A stretch of 64,000 nucleotides of DNA from Siphonodentalium dalli. Lineage: Eukaryota > Mollusca > Scaphopoda > Gadilida > Siphonodentaliidae. The notes under the pieces are model-generated. The model was not told the DNA's origin. It saw only the letters and a program-made list of their open reading frames with translations, and searched no databases. Made by a program: the position numbers and the translations under genes. Positions within the stretch are counted from its first letter, which is position 1. Every line of letters begins with the position of its first letter. The stretch is from the NCBI GenBank assembly GCA_032622095.1, contig CP136066.1, forward strand, positions 134,571,917 through 134,635,916, in the 5' to 3' direction. Shown here in pieces: positions 1-14,500 of the stretch.

Positions 1-1040
1 ATTTATTACAGAAATTGCTGGAAACAGGGACCAGCCTAGAGGGCGACTTGGGAGATATCTTCTCTCTACATTGTGTCACTTCTCCCTGTTTTTGTACCTG
101 TATACATATTGCAGAACAGCATATTTATAGTATATTTACTACTTATTGGGTCACAAGAAGATGAAGAGAGAGTAAATTGAACTTCAGCCTTTATGACTGC
201 TCCCTGATAACAGTCCATTTCTCCCTAATTATCTAATAGGGAGAAGTGACTTCTCCCAAATTGAATTCTCTAAGGTGGTCCCTGGCTGGAAAGTGCATTA
301 TTTTTCCATGAGTTAGTAGTTTGATGTACACCATTGTTTGTCCAACTCCTTCCCTATAATTTGTTCCATGTCAACAATGTACTTAACACTTATATGCCAA
401 ACATATATTTAAAACAAGAGAAAATAGATGTCATAAAATATTTTTCATAAATAAGGCCCGTTTCTCAGGCCAAATTTTTGTATTATATTTATATTTATTC
501 CTGGGGCACATGCCATCAGTGCTTTTCACATTCGCATTGGCTAGCTCCGGGTTTAATTTCAGTTGCCAGTGGCCATTATTTCAATTGCAAAATGTTTGTT
601 GATAGACTCCATGTAATTTATTTGGCAAAAATAGCCCCAACAAATATTACCGATGCATTTCATTACTGAGTTTGCAGTCACAATCCATCACATGTATAGC
701 AAATGTTTGAACTTAGTTACCAATGACAATGAAAGTTTCAATGACACTATAGCTCAACTTCGAGAGGGGATAATTTGGTGCACTGCAATTAATGGGAGGA
801 TTAAGAAAAGAACAGTTAAATGATAGTGTCAATGACACTGTATCTCAACTTGAGAGGGGACAATTTGGAAAATGTTGTGCACTGCAGTTAATGGGAAGAA
901 CAGTTGTAAAAGTAATACAATGAAGGGATTGAATTGATGATGCAAACACAATGATCCCAATCATGCCTGTGAAATATTCAAAGAGCTCTGCTTAAACTGG
1001 CAGAAACTCTGATGCAATGAGAGCGGAATATCCGCTGTTT
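1..1040. other. Intergenic, no gene seen
   Basis: No credible exon, RNA gene or clear repeat array was found. A short motif ending in 'caatgacactatagctcaac' near 740-770 recurs near 825-855 and again near 14095, so the stretch contains fragments of a dispersed repeat. Confidence 0.4.
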
Positions 1041-1047
1041 TGGAGTG

Positions 1048-1372
1048 AAATATAATATTTATAAATAATATTACTTTTTCCTTAAGGGAAGCCCGAAACT
1101 GAACTATATGGATTACGTCTCCGGCCTTGTGTCAATCAGGAGGGTTAAAATTGTATTGCTGTGCCGATCCCACTCACACCCGTGTCCGGATTAGTCTCGC
1201 ATGAATACACCCGCATTCTATCTATTGTCTAGTCAGTTTTTTATTTCCGACTTAATCATGAGATTTGCGAGTCGCGGGGTTGGGAATGGCACCACCATGG
1301 GAGGGATCTATGATAGTTCAGTTTCGGGCTTCCCTTAAGGAAAAAGTAATATTATTTATAAATATTATATTT
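1048..1372. repeat. ~320 bp MITE-like inverted-repeat element
   Basis: The two ends, about 60 bp each, are inverted copies: the left end runs through 'cttaagggaagcccgaaact' and the right end carries its reverse complement. The outer part is an AT-rich palindromic stretch. There is no coding capacity. The interior (1107-1245) is repeated in inverted orientation at about 5780-5910, so this is a short relative of the larger element next to it. Confidence 0.7.
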
Positions 1373-2248
1373 TTCCGCCAAGGAGAAGCCCTCAACTGAA
1401 CTATATGGATTAGAATGCAAGCCCAGGAGGAGGCACGAGCAATAAAGTTAATTAATATCCAAATTCGATGGGAATGTACTCTTCCGAAACAGGATTCATG
1501 TAAATGTGATTTAGTCATGAATCAGATATGATTATGTTACGTGAAAGAGCTCCCAATTCAGATTACGACATTGCTCAAATGTGTACCCCCCCCCCCCCCC
1601 CGTTGTTTTTGGAATAAACATCCCAGGTAGTGCCATATAATTCATGCTAGCGAGACAACCGAGCAAGTATAACTTTGCTGCATCCTATTCTCTTTGTTAT
1701 CTTCTTCGCTCTCTTGACAGTTCACATTATGAACTGATGTCACATGCAGCCATTGTGTATGCCATAAGATATCAGAATGCTTATGATACACCAGGGAGCA
1801 AATTAACTGGAATCGCATCGCGATTTGCCACTGAAATGTGGATACCGGTAATAGCGAGGAATTTTTTATACATGTATGATGTTATAAAAATGCTATCTAA
1901 TCATGTCAATGTGAGATTATTTGCTAATCAGATATCGAAAGTAAATTGCTCCCTGTGATACACAAACCAGATATAAAAATGGTATGCTGGAGATATCATA
2001 GCGAGGTATGAGGTTTCATTATATCATGCCACACATCTGTACTCCAGCCTCGTATAATGTAGAGAGCAGGGAACGCCATCATGATCCAAGGTATCATTGC
2101 ATACCAGTATATATGGGATTAGAGAACACCACTGAGGACTTGATGAACAAGCATAGAAGCATCAGTGATCTATGATGGCGCACATAACGAGTGTCGGGTA
2201 CATTTCGAAATGATCAAATGTAGCAGAATGATCAAAATTGCAAAATGA

Positions 2249-2768
2249 CCGGTGAAGGAGTGGCCTGGAGGTATCCCGAAGGTATTACGATTCCAGGAGA
2301 TTGGACCCCATCGTGTGGAGATGTGGGCCACTGCACCGTGGGGAAGAGATAGAAGGCTGGTTGGTGCAGCTCTTGGAGGCACGCAACAAGTCTTCCCCAC
2401 CCAGATCATTCAGCCTTTCTTTCCTACCGGTGAAGGAGTGGCCTGGAGGTATCCCTAAGGTATTACGATTCCAGGGGATTGGACCCCATCTTGTGGAGAT
2501 GTGGGCCACTGCACCATGGGGAAGAGTTAGAAGGTTGGTTGGTGCAGCACTTGGAGGCACGCAACAACAAGTCTTCCCCACCCAGAACATTCAGCCTACC
2601 GGTGGAGGAGTGGCCTAGAGGTATCCCGAAGGTGTACGATTCCAGGGGAGTGGCTGGACCCCATCTGTGGAGATGTGGGCCACTGCACCGTGGGGAAGAG
2701 GCAGAAGGCTGGAGCAGCTCTTGGAGGCACGCAACAACTCTTCACTTCCCCACCCAGAACATCCTCCA
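2249..2768. repeat. Three tandem copies of a ~175 bp repeat
   Basis: Copies begin with 'ccggtgaaggagtggcctgg' or a near variant at 2249, 2427 and 2599 (periods 178 and 172 bp). Each carries the segment 'atgtgggccactgcacc' and ends near 'cttccccacccagaac'. The open frames over this array are by-products of the repeat rather than genes. Confidence 0.85.
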
Positions 2769-3310
2769 AAGGCTACAGTGCTGGATCTTTCCTGACTGAG
2801 ATAAATACTTGTACTTATCGCAAATTGTTGAATTAAATGAAGCAATATAAGATATCAACCTGTATCCTCATCCTGTACAAAATCACTTACCAGCGGAACA
2901 TCAGAATCCTCGTCCGACAGTGTGCCTGGTGACCCACTGTCGACCCGCGATTCTTGCTCATCGTCGTCAAACCTGCCGACGCCACGCGATGCAGAGAAGC
3001 ATGTCAAGATCGACGCCAGCCAACAGAATTGGCTGCATCAGGTTGGGATACCAGACTGTGGAAGAGGCCTACTCTGAAATGGTTCGACGCAAGACAAATG
3101 CTCTTGCATTTGGGATAAGTAGCTATGTCCTGTCCAAGGTCACCCCCTCAAATTCTGGGGCATCATCAAGCTGCGCCCCCAAGGCCAGAGGGAATAAGTT
3201 CTGATGAGCCATTTGATCAGAGGAAGCCCCTTCCATGGAATCCCCCAAATGCAGGTGGTCCTGACCAAACTGGAATAAATGTCGATGACATACCACTATG
3301 ATCACATGAC

Positions 3311-3494
3311 GGCGGAGGAGCAGGCCCGGATGTATCCCGAAGGTATTACGAGTCCAGGGGATCGACTGGACCCCATCTTGTAATGATGTGGGCCACTGCA
3401 CCATGGGGAAGAGTCAGAAGGCCATTTGGCTGGTGCGCTATGTCTATGAGAGCAAGAGCGTCACGTGACAACGAGTCTTCCCCACCCAGAACAG
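3311..3494. repeat. Fourth, detached copy of the ~175 bp repeat
   Basis: It runs from a diverged start (ggcggaggagcaggcccgga) to 'cttccccacccagaac' and keeps the 'gatgtgggccactgcacc' core. It is separated from the tandem array by about 540 bp of unrelated sequence (2769-3310) in which no gene is recognised. Confidence 0.75.
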
Positions 3495-6400
3495 CCGCCA
3501 AAGGCTACTCCCAGGTGCCCAATAATTGTGGTGGCCTATAAACAGATCTTCGTGGCAGGAATCCAGGCCGAAATCAAAATACTGATGGAAATTTCACTCT
3601 ATGTGGAATAATAGTATATCGATGTGAATTTTTTCGAAATTTAATAATCGTATTGCCACCACCATTAGGCACCCGAGAGAAAGGTGCCGGAGCAATCGCC
3701 CGTGAAGATTGGTTTCCCGAATCAACCACTTGCAGCACCCGCCTACCATTGGTTCACACTGCCGTAGCAGGACCTGGGGGGCCAGAACTGGTCCTGCCCG
3801 AGGTAAAGACTGGTACGGTTGCTCAAAGTAGGTACCGGTAATCATTGACTAATATGCCCTTACCCAACTATAACAAGTAATACACCCGTGAATGAGCAAC
3901 CTGCACGGTGTGTGGCCATCAAATTCGAATCATGTTCGACTGCAAGACATGCTGTTAGTTATAACAAAGCAAGGTTAATATACATAACACAATACAACCT
4001 AGGTTATTGAGTATAAAGTAAGGTTAATATAAAGTCACGTTATACCCCTGGCCACGTGATCTTACCTGCTATGACAGGTAAGATACTGTCTTTTCTCGTA
4101 TATGAGGACGATGAGTTCCGAATGCACATAGGCAAGAACTAGGCGGTTTCCGTTAGGAAAGTGCGCTTACAGCGGACGTGAAGATACGAATGCCTTCATT
4201 TTCGTCATGATTGTATCGAATCGTTATAATCAGTGGATATGTGACAATAGACGAAGAGCCATGTCTTGGCCGGTTTCGGAAATATATTGGCAGTAGATGT
4301 GCGCAATATAAACGCTGCGCATGTAAGCTCGCTTTAGACATGTAACAATACAAATGCAGTCCTTTCTGATATTCTGCGCAATATAAATGTGTTGCATGTA
4401 ACTGCGCATCATACACGAGTGAAAGCTATTTGGCAGAATATCGTTTTGATATATGTGGAAATAGAAGTTAGTGAGCCAAGTGATGGTCTCTACTGGAAAG
4501 ACTATTGGCAGTGAATCTGGAGCACGTGACAATATGTATTCTTTCTATTTCGCTGTTTGCCGTTATCATTCACTGATGAAACTGCAAAGTATGTCAGTAT
4601 TGGGATGAAAACTGTTCACCATATGTAAGCAGACTAGTAGTCAGTTCTGACAGCATACATGAGGCCCTGATACCATATGATTGTCATGTACAATGTATGG
4701 AACTATTACGGCATGCAATACATTATTGCAAGCTCGCCCATGCCGAGGCATATTAGAGCCTACGGTAAGATGGCTTAGTGTCAGGCTACAAAGTTTTCAC
4801 TTCATTGCAGTTGGTGAACAATGGTTCGTAGTAACCCAAACTGTACATACATGGATGTAAAGAATGCAACACAATATTTAGAACGTCAGACAACACATCA
4901 ATTTGAAGTGTGGTTATATATGTGATAACGAATACCATCCCCCTGTTACGGAGTGTTAGTAACTATTGTACTGATGATACAATGAGTTATATGATATTTA
5001 ATCGTGATAGACAAGGCAGAATTTTCTAAATACCTTGAAGTCGATGTAATGTGTTATTACATTTGCCATGTGTCTAACAAGACCACGCGCTCATACATAC
5101 TGGCGGGTGTAGATTCGCAGGTATTGATCGTTAAAACAATGTTACAGATCGCTCAGTCGAAAGAAATGTGAATTGTCATCTGATAGTGATAACAAGTACT
5201 ATCTTTCGTATTTATTCATGTAAAGTATTACAAAGGAGGATATGGCTGTCCTGTGCAACTTTCTGCGAATTAACAGAGCAGTGCCATGTATGATTTGGCA
5301 GTATACATTAGGATACAAAGCAACGGAACTTACGAAAGAACCGAAGCGAGTCGACGGAAACTTATGTAAAGTGAAACACGTGTAGCATGAAATTAGGAGA
5401 TATCGCATACCGTACTACATTGCGTCCTCAATGGTAAGTCATGATAGTCATCACGCCGTATGTGTGGCACAATATGCACTATGTGGTTTTGCCACAAGTA
5501 AGCTATGTGCTTCTTTAGTCATTGTCAAGATGGCCATCTTAATTCCAATTGTTGGAAGATAAAGCCGTCTTGAGGAAAACAGAAAACACGGAAACAAATT
5601 ACGGATACAGTGAAACGAAAAAAGTTCCCGTTTCGGATGTGAGAAATATTAATTAACTATCGGGTACAATAAATTGCAAGTTTGTAATATCAACAATAAA
5701 TATTGAGTCGATAAACTCGCAACACAGAAAGATACAACCTTGAGAAAATAGAAACGATCCTGTCCTGGCGAGGAGGAATAAAAAAACTGACTAGACAATA
5801 GATAGAATGCGGGTGTATTCATGCGAGACTAATCCGGACACGGGTGTGAGTGGGATCGGCACAGCAATAAAATTTTAACCCTCCTGATTGACACAAGGCC
5901 GGAGACGTAATCCATATAGTTCAGTTGAGGGCTTCTCCTTGGCGGAAAAATTCCACTGCTAAAGAACAGTGTTGTAACATTTGTTTCTGATATATAGGAA
6001 TGACGTCACAAAACCTGCAGACTGATAATCCTGGTATGGTATAACGGGATGATGCTAGTGTCTATCCAGTTATTAGAGGGATAACTAACTAAAATTTACT
6101 GAATGGATCATCCCAGTTAAATGATACACTGGAATAGTCTATTATTCATCTGGAAGGATATTTATTTGTATGGGTGATTGGAAAATACAAGTGCAGAAGA
6201 AATATGGTTTCTATTCATTTTATTTCTAGCAAATGTTCAGATATTAAATAAGTTAAAAAGTGCACCGCCCAGATTATCCCCCCAGCAAAGGTGGCTTTCT
6301 ACTGAGGTTTATTAATTTTCTGATGTGGCTTAAATCGAAAAATGTCTTCATATGGCCTGTGATGACTGAACAAAACCTGTAGCAGGTAGATATCCTTCAT

Positions 6401-6599
6401 CCCATTGTTAATATACAACAAATCATTCACATCCCATTTAAGATGTTGGAGATACAGGGATGGTCGTATTTTACACTCTGAGGACCACAACTTCCAAAGG
6501 CCATGTTTTTTATTGTAAAATTCCAATGAATGTGGGCTGCAGGGTGTGTCGAAGAATATAAATGTAAATCCAAGATGGGTGCTGGTGGCTATGCTTTGC

Positions 6600-8135
6600 A
6601 AAATTTAGATGGCTCCCATATGGAGGCCACCCCTAATATCCATATGAAGTTTGGTGACAATCTGATGAGGGATGTGGCGAAGTCATTTCGCCCTGAAAAT
6701 CTGGTCTAGGCTGGTCCCTGGGGAGTGTCAAAATATTATGTCATGCAAAGAGTAAAATACAAGCCGGGTGTGTGTGTTCTATTTTCTATACCGGAATAGG
6801 CTTATGTCGTGGGGGTTTATTACATGTGATGTAATTACTGTGTTAACTTTACCACCTTGACGTGTCGCGACTTCCGAATGCATTCTGTTCAAAACTAAAT
6901 AAAATAATTGAATATACGGCACTTCAAGAGTAGAGTGAAGCTTGACCACCGTGTCAAGCGAGTGACCACCATGTCAAGCGAGTTAAACTAATGCGAACTC
7001 AGTTGTGTGAATAAGCTCACACAAGCTCATCGTTACGATTGCCTTGAACATCGTTTAAACGGCGCAGTATTGACCAAAACAAACTGGACAACTTCGTTAA
7101 CTCGCTAACGGCCGTGCACTATGCACACGTTGGCGAACATCAATAAATATATCTGTAACATGCTTGTAAATTTTCAAAACATTTCTCCGATAAATCTGGG
7201 CTGCAGAAAGTGCCAATGGATTCAAATGTGAAATCCAAGATGGCCACTGGAGGCTAAAGGATTTAGTCATGCAAAGAGTAAAATACAAAATGGCTGCTGG
7301 CAGCCATGTTTTTAATCGAACATCGTTCAAATTTGATAACTCCCATTTAGAGCAGATCCGAAATATGCAAATTAATTTTTAAAACATTTCTCCGATAAAT
7401 TTAAATGTATGATTTATAATAATTTAACCGGGAAGTGAATAATAGTTCAATAAGTTAAAAACTTCGAAAGTAATACACCTTATTTCCTGGCATATGATAG
7501 AATCACCCTAGTTGAAATATTCAGTAACATGTAATACCATATACCGCAGTGTGATTTTTAGGATTACCGCTGTATTTTTATGCTTCAATACCGCCCAGCA
7601 CTACCTCATAGATCCATATGAAGTTTGGTGAAGATCGGACGATGGATGTGGTCTGTAGGGTATTCCAAATGATTTAGTTATGCAAAGAGTAAAATACAAG
7701 ATGGCTGCCTGTGGCAATGTTTTTCATAGAATATCATTAAAATTCAATAGCTCCCATCTAGAGGTAATCCTAAACATGCTTGTACATTTTTAAAACAATC
7801 CTCCCTTAAAAGGGTGTGCTGATGGATTAAGATTTGAAATAAAAACTGGCTGCTGGCAGCCATGATTTCCCATCTGGAGGTCACCCCGAAGATCCATTTG
7901 ACGTTTGGTTATGATCGGATGAGAGATATGACCTGTAGGATGTGCCGAAGGATTTAGTCATGCAAAGAGTAAAATACTGCTGGCGATCATGTTTTTTAAC
8001 AAATTTCAGTAAAAATAGAAGGCTCCTATCTAGAGGTCACCCCCAAGTTCCATATTGGTGACTTCGGATGAGAGATGTGACCTGTAGTGTGTTCTAAAGG
8101 AAATTGTTGATGGATCACACACAGAAGCATGGTCG
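6600..8135. repeat. Diverged tandem array of ~200-300 bp repeat
   Basis: Successive units share 'atgcaaagagtaaaatacaa' followed by 'gatggctgc', a 'ggcagccatg' segment and 'gaggtcaccccgaagatcc'. The same family recurs at 14230-15010 and, inside the Polinton, at 43640-44110. It has no coding capacity and lies downstream of the last RAD51B exon seen. Confidence 0.75.
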
Positions 8136-8395
8136 GATGCCAACCCATAGCGATATCTCAAACATCGTCAAGTTGAACTAAAATGAATGTATGTAAATAT
8201 TCTTTCCCCATGGTAGTTTATCAGCATACCAAAGATCATTAAAATCTGACCACCGATGACTGAAATATAGAGCCCAAAATTTGGACAGACAGATGGAACT
8301 ATGTAATAATAAATGTTTGTTGAACTTATTATCTGAGCATTTCCCAAGGGAACTACTTGTATGTGAATAATTAGTATGCAAAGGATTAAACTCAC

Positions 8396-8579
8396 TGGAA
8401 TGTTGAAGGCCTCAGAGAGATGTTTAAGGATAGCAGCTTCCTGTGATAAATGGTTCGTCCTGTCTGCCAGACTTTTTCCCACTGTTGTACTGAATTCCTT
8501 CCTAACAAGCGAAGCTATAGAGTCAATGATGATTAACTTGGCATCATGTTTTATTATGACTTCTTCTAAACTATCAAGT
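8396..8579 (-). CDS. RAD51B: RAD51B exon with Walker B
   Basis: This is a 184 nt exon with acceptor 'ttttcag' and donor 'gtgagt', phase 2 in and phase 0 out. It encodes LDSLEEVIIK, Walker B LIIIDS, then SLVRKEF and a helix ending AFNIP. It is the last exon I can place on this strand in the window. Confidence 0.93.
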
Positions 8580-11500
8580 CTGAAAAATGTGGAAACACAA
8601 TAAAAGTTTATTGGAAGGTATTACAGTATTTCAGGGAGGAAGGGTTCAAAACACATTGTTTATAATCTTAATCATGTAGATTTATATTGATTGTTATTTC
8701 AACTCAGATAATACATCTTTAATAAAGAGGTAATGAGATAAAGAACATAACAATTCTAATGTAGGTGATCCATCCCCCCTCTCCGCACCCCATTGCCTGA
8801 TATATCCTTTCTCATATATGCATAGAGGATTTTTGAAGATGAATTTTACCAATGAAAATGACATACAAAAATCATGTAAGATTGTGATTAAGATATGGGT
8901 CTCACAGAATTGATCGAGACATGAGATGGAATATATTGTCACCTACTACCTACTACCCTCACACTCACCGTTTGAGCAGCCCATCACAAGTTTTCTCTCT
9001 TATAATAAGAACTTTGCTGGCAAGTGTAGCAAGTGCTTCAGATGAAGAAATTTCGAACTTATTAGTTGCTACTTCTAGTAACCTGAATAGATAATAAGGC
9101 CATTTCAAATTAATAGTTTGTTTCTCAGGGAATCCAGCCCATCCCACAAAAAAACCCACTTGCTCTCAAGCATATTTATGACCTCTTATCAATAAAATAT
9201 ACATAACTATATCTCAATTTGGACACTTCCAATGAAAGCTGAACTTGATAGTCAAGAAATCCCATTTGGGCTCATAGAAAATAAACCTGTGCTTTGGCAT
9301 GTGATCAGCATGATAAGCAAAATACGGACTATCTAAAGATATCCACTGCTGGGGTTCACCATCAAATTTACAGAGGTAAATTGGTCAGGACACCGGGTTT
9401 ACAGCAGTATGTATGGTAATTATTTGTCTCAGATGTAGGGCATTCAAACTATTATTTATAGATATGGTAGGTATGGAAATCCATAATATTTACATGACCA
9501 GTGATGACTACCCATCAATTTTCATGACCTACGATAGATGACATCACATAATTGTGATGATGTCACCATGGTACGAATGTCAGGTGTGAACAGGTGAGTA
9601 AATAACGTTTGAACTCAATAAACACTATTACAGTTAATTTGATTTGCAATATTTCACCACAAAAGTATGGACCAAACTCACTTTCAAATAGTTAGTTATC
9701 ATTATCGTAGTTTTAGCATATATGGTGATTAGGAAAGTAATTAGCAGGTGCTACCCTAATATGCACAAAAAGACGTTATTTGACCGAAATAGACACATTT
9801 TCCCGCATTTAGGCCCACATTTATTTACTTTTGATAATGCTGATGAATAATGAGTAACTTTCCAACTGCAACAACTGTCAATGTCCTCATTGTGTTCCAA
9901 AACATGTGCATGCATGTTGATGTCATGCTTGTAACATGCACCCGCAGCTATTATTATTGAATTGGCACCTTTGCAGTACAGTGATTTTTTTAACATTGCA
10001 TCGAAAATAAGAGACAATAGATGGATACCATAAATAAAACATCGTTAGAAAGGTCAACACAATCTTCTTTCTTTCATAAACTTATTGGTTATTGTTATTG
10101 GTATGTGTGTGTGATAAACAATAACAAGGGGTACGCATCTAAGATGCTTTTGTCGAGGTTTTTGGCAGTCGAACCAAACTTCTGCCAATAAGGTGCACAA
10201 CTCCGGGAAAAAAAGTCGGATGGTGGTATATTATTGCAATAGACCTATATACCAAATATCAATTGAATCCGTTAATATTTCATTGAGTTATCGCACTAAC
10301 GGTGATAAAATTGTTATTAAAATAGACAAACTAAGACCCATAACTCCAGAAAAAAATTCGGACAAACCAGGTTTTCAAACTTGTCCGAGATATTGTTGCA
10401 AGAGACTCATATACCAATTATTGTTGTAATCGGTTAATATTTCATCGAGTTATCGCGCTAACGGTGATAAAATTGCTAAAAATAGACAAACTAAGACCCA
10501 TAACTCCGGAAAATAAATTCTGACAAACCTGGTTATCGAACTCGTCCGAGATATTGTTGCAAGAGTCTCATATACCAAATATTGTTGAAATTGGTTAATA
10601 TTTGCGTGAGTTATCAAGCTAACGGTGAAAAACTAAAAAAAAAGTCATCAAAGATGGATAACTCTTGTCAAAAAGTTCGGACGTGACCCATTTTCTACAG
10701 GCAGTAAATAGTCATTGGGAGCAACTCACATACCAAATTTTTTTTGAATCCGTTCACAAATGTCAAAGTTATAAGCCATTCTTTAGGTCCGCCAGTCGCC
10801 GCCCGCCCGCCCGCCAACTGTCCCTCGTCAAACCATAAGTCGAGTTTTTGAAAAACTCGACTAATAAACCAAATCGGTATGTGACTTAAAATGCCAGACC
10901 TGTCGGCAATGTTTCGTCAACATTTTTAGCAAACCCCAAAATAGTAATTGTGACTCATACAGGTGCTATCTATATTTAGTCCAAGGACATCTCTTTATGG
11001 TCGTACATGTTAGGTTGGAGTATAAGGATATCCAATTCGCTAACCAAAAATTAATTTGTATATCCCCAGCTGATATCCCTGTAAATATTGTATTATTCCC
11101 GAACATTAAGCTCTGCCCTAGCAGGCAGCCGGGATGAAAGTAATTTGCATCCTGTCCACTTCTGCAGACAGATGAAAGATTTAAAATCCAGAAGTACAGA
11201 CGAAATAAATAAATTAATGGGAATCAACAATCCATCAGTCCATATCAAAGGGTCAACTTGCCTCTGAGGAGAGAACGCTGATTCAGTGTCAATGTAAATG
11301 ACAGATGAGTCACAGCCACCAACTTTGTGAGGAGCAGCACACTGCATGCTAAGCATCAAACAAAACTGTGTTTTCCCACATCCTGATGGCCCAGCAATCT
11401 GAAATTATTATAGAAAGTTCACCATGGTATTTAATTTAATATAATCAAATCTATTCGGGCTATATTATACTATGCATATAATAGAGTAGAGGATGTACCT

Positions 11501-14500
11501 GGCGTTGCATGGATAAAGTATGGTAAAATTAAAATTGACACAGTTACCATAAATTAGAAACTGTTGATTGCTAAAGCTCCCCTCATCCTTTCTCCGGGCT
11601 TGGGATGTGTCAATCTTTGTCTCAATCAGGTAAAAGATAAAGAGCGATTGTGTCGTTTCTGTTCGGTAATGTGACTCTTGTGCAGATATTAAAAGGCGAC
11701 GTTGGGCAGTCAGGACCCAGCCCATGTTAAAGGCCCACTTAATTTTCGAATCATCAATTAGATTTTTATAGTGCAGTGATTTTCGTTTTAATGACAATCT
11801 ATGACATAAAATAAATTAAATGATTAAACTAATATAATCCATCAACATGTGAAACGTTTGTGTCTCAGAATGTACCCATGGAGCAATAGAAAATCGCTAA
11901 AATCATAGAAACATTTTCCCCATTTGTCATCCCAGCATGAATCAGGAGAAATCAGTCTTGGAATTCACAACAAATTCTGAGAACTCTTGAAGATTTCCGG
12001 TAGATGCCATCAGGCAGGTAAAAAAAACATGGTGTCAAATGTGAAGAAGAAGTTTACGATTCGGAAAGAGAAGAGGCGTGCATGCGTATCGGAGAACAGA
12101 TAGAATGATAGGGTGAGATCATTTTGCTCCAAAATACAGAAGAGACCAGATGCAGGAAGTTGGATATTGAATGAGTCGTCCGCCAACCCGACCTTTGCGG
12201 GCAGACTCCGGACAAAGATCATGTTACCAGTAGAGCAGAAATACATACCCATGGCAAATTTCGCAATCGGTGCAGAAATGTGACTCCTATAAGGAACATA
12301 CATTGAGACACTCACATTAGCATTTATATATTAAGACTAGCGGATGTACCTGGCATTGCACAAGTAATGTGTGGTAAAATTAAAATTGTGGATGCCTATT
12401 AATAAATATAATCAATTATTCGTGCCCCTTTAAGCATCTGAGGTAACCGGCACCTATCTCAAATGATACTCCTCGGGTCAAGTTACAACTGTGTACCGAT
12501 TTTCAGCTCCCATAGTCCAACCGTTTGGTCGCTATGATTAATTAATTAATTAAATTAATTATTAGTGCCCCTTTAAGATATCTGATGTCAACGGGGCCTA
12601 TCTAATAACACTCCCCAGGTCAAATTACCCTGTGTACCATGTTCAGCACCTCGGCTTCAACTGTTTGGTCACCCATAGCTAGACAGACAAACAAATAAAC
12701 AACATTGATATATTACATCATAACGTCAAAAGGCCACACACAGAATTCAGGCCCCTGCCTGTGTTTGGTCATATTTTTTGGTCATAACAAGTACAACTCA
12801 ATGACATGTTAAGGTCAGTTCGGTCCTTAAACAGCCAAATAGCTTGATATGTACAATTGTACATGTATTCTTTCTTAAGTAGTCATTAAAATCCATACTA
12901 AATCTAGTAACTTGTAGTTGTGAAGAGTAGTACTACATATGTTCAGTTGTGTTTAATGATACTGTTAATTGTGTTAGTTGTGTTTAATGATACTGTTAAT
13001 TGTGTTAGTTGTGTTTAATGATACTGTTAATTGTGTTAGCTGACAGTCAGTTAAATTGTAATACTGTATGTTCTTTTTCAATTGATATTTGATCAGTTTA
13101 GTTAAAGTTTTCATTGTGAGAATAGACAACATGTCAGTGTATAAAGTGTTGTTTCAATTGTTAATGAAGCGATGCAAGTTTATAAAGAGGTTTAATTGCA
13201 CTCATTTACACCATGATATTGCTTGTTCATATATTTCTTACTGTTATAGGAATTCCCAATTTTAGCCTCTACGACACAATTTTTTCCCCAATTGTAAGGG
13301 CCCCAGACCCTTTCCCAAAATACCCAGGATTATCCCTGATAACACTGTATAAGTTATACAATCGAATTTGAATCAAAATAGATAATGAAAGTTAACTATA
13401 TGGATTTATATGAAAATTTAAATGTAGTTTTTCAAAGACTTCTGAGAAATTAGAAAGCTTATTTAGGAATGATCCAGCTCGATTGAAAATCAGCATCTTT
13501 TTGTTGTTGTGACTAACATGGACACAATAAAAGTCTAAATCATTTCAGAGACATACTAAATTGGTAATGAGTACACTAAGAATTGAATAAAAGTGAATCT
13601 TTGTTCACAGTAGAAATATCTTTGCTAACATGTGTGTTACCGTTATAATCAGCTTCAAGACAGATATTTTCAGTGCAATGACTATTATTTGGATTTAAAT
13701 TATCTTTTTACAGCTGTGTATAGTTTTAACGACGCATATTTTTTTTAATCTCCTACTCTTATTTTAAATTCTTAGTTGTTAATTGTTGACCAATTGTTTT
13801 TACTGTGAGTTTTGTGTATTTTCACATTGAAACTAATTGATGTCTAATGCGTTTTTAAATGCTTATACATGTATAATAATAATAATGTTGTTACCATTAG
13901 CTGTATGGCCACACATTGTTTATTTTCTGTTTCTCAGACACTTTTTTCTCTCCAAATGGGCAAGCAGGCAGTTTTTATATTTACATTTTTACCTACAAAA
14001 TTACCCAGTAGACAGTTTTTATTGGAACGTTTTATGACCAAAGTTTCCGGGCAGGCAGTTTTTATGTGTTTACTCACGAACTATCAAACGAAAGTGTCAA
14101 TGACACTTTAGCTCAAATTGGGGACGTGTTAATAATTTTATGCTGAGCAGTCAATAGAATGATAAAGAAGGAAAGTCAAAAAGTTTCAGTAAATGGATTG
14201 TATTTTGTTAAATGAAATTAATTTCATTTCTCAAATAAATGTTGGCTGCAAGGTGTGGTGATGGATTATAAATGTGAAACCCAAGATGGCTCCAGGCGGC
14301 CATCTTTTTAAACAAATTTCGGAAACAATCGACAGCTTTCATCTAGAGGTCACCCCAAAGAACTATATGAAGTTTGAATGAGGGATGTGACATGTATGGT
14401 GCGCCAAATGATTTTAGTCATGAAAAGAGTAAAACCCAAGGCGACCATGTTTTTTAATGAATTTCCGAAAACATTGTTGGCTCCCATCTAGAGGTCACCC

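Larger units (their letters stand above)
1370..5950. mobile_element. 4.6 kb element with ~40 bp terminal inverted repeats
   Basis: The left end (about 1370-1412) begins with 'tttttccgccaaggagaagc' and the right end (about 5908-5950) is its reverse complement, through 'gcttctccttggcggaaaaa'. The interior right side (5780-5910) also matches the neighbouring short element in inverted orientation. No transposase was recognised, so it looks non-autonomous or decayed. No convincing target duplication was found. It contains the ~175 bp tandem array and several small unassigned ORFs (for example 2920-3204). Confidence 0.5.

Noticed and set aside
2252-2845. Several 70-105 codon frames on both strands
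   Set aside because: They follow the ~175 bp tandem repeat and shift with it.
4080-4130. Hammerhead-ribozyme-like segment ('gaggacgatgag')
   Set aside because: The conserved CUGAUGA and GAAA boxes are not both present in the right order.
8168-8395. Extension of the RAD51B frame past 8396
   Set aside because: After the donor the translation becomes hydrophobic and unlike RAD51B, and the gtgagt donor is strong. It is intron read-through.
13837-14111. Two overlapping hydrophobic frames
   Set aside because: They cover a short internal repeat ('caggcagtttttat') in low-complexity T-rich intron sequence.
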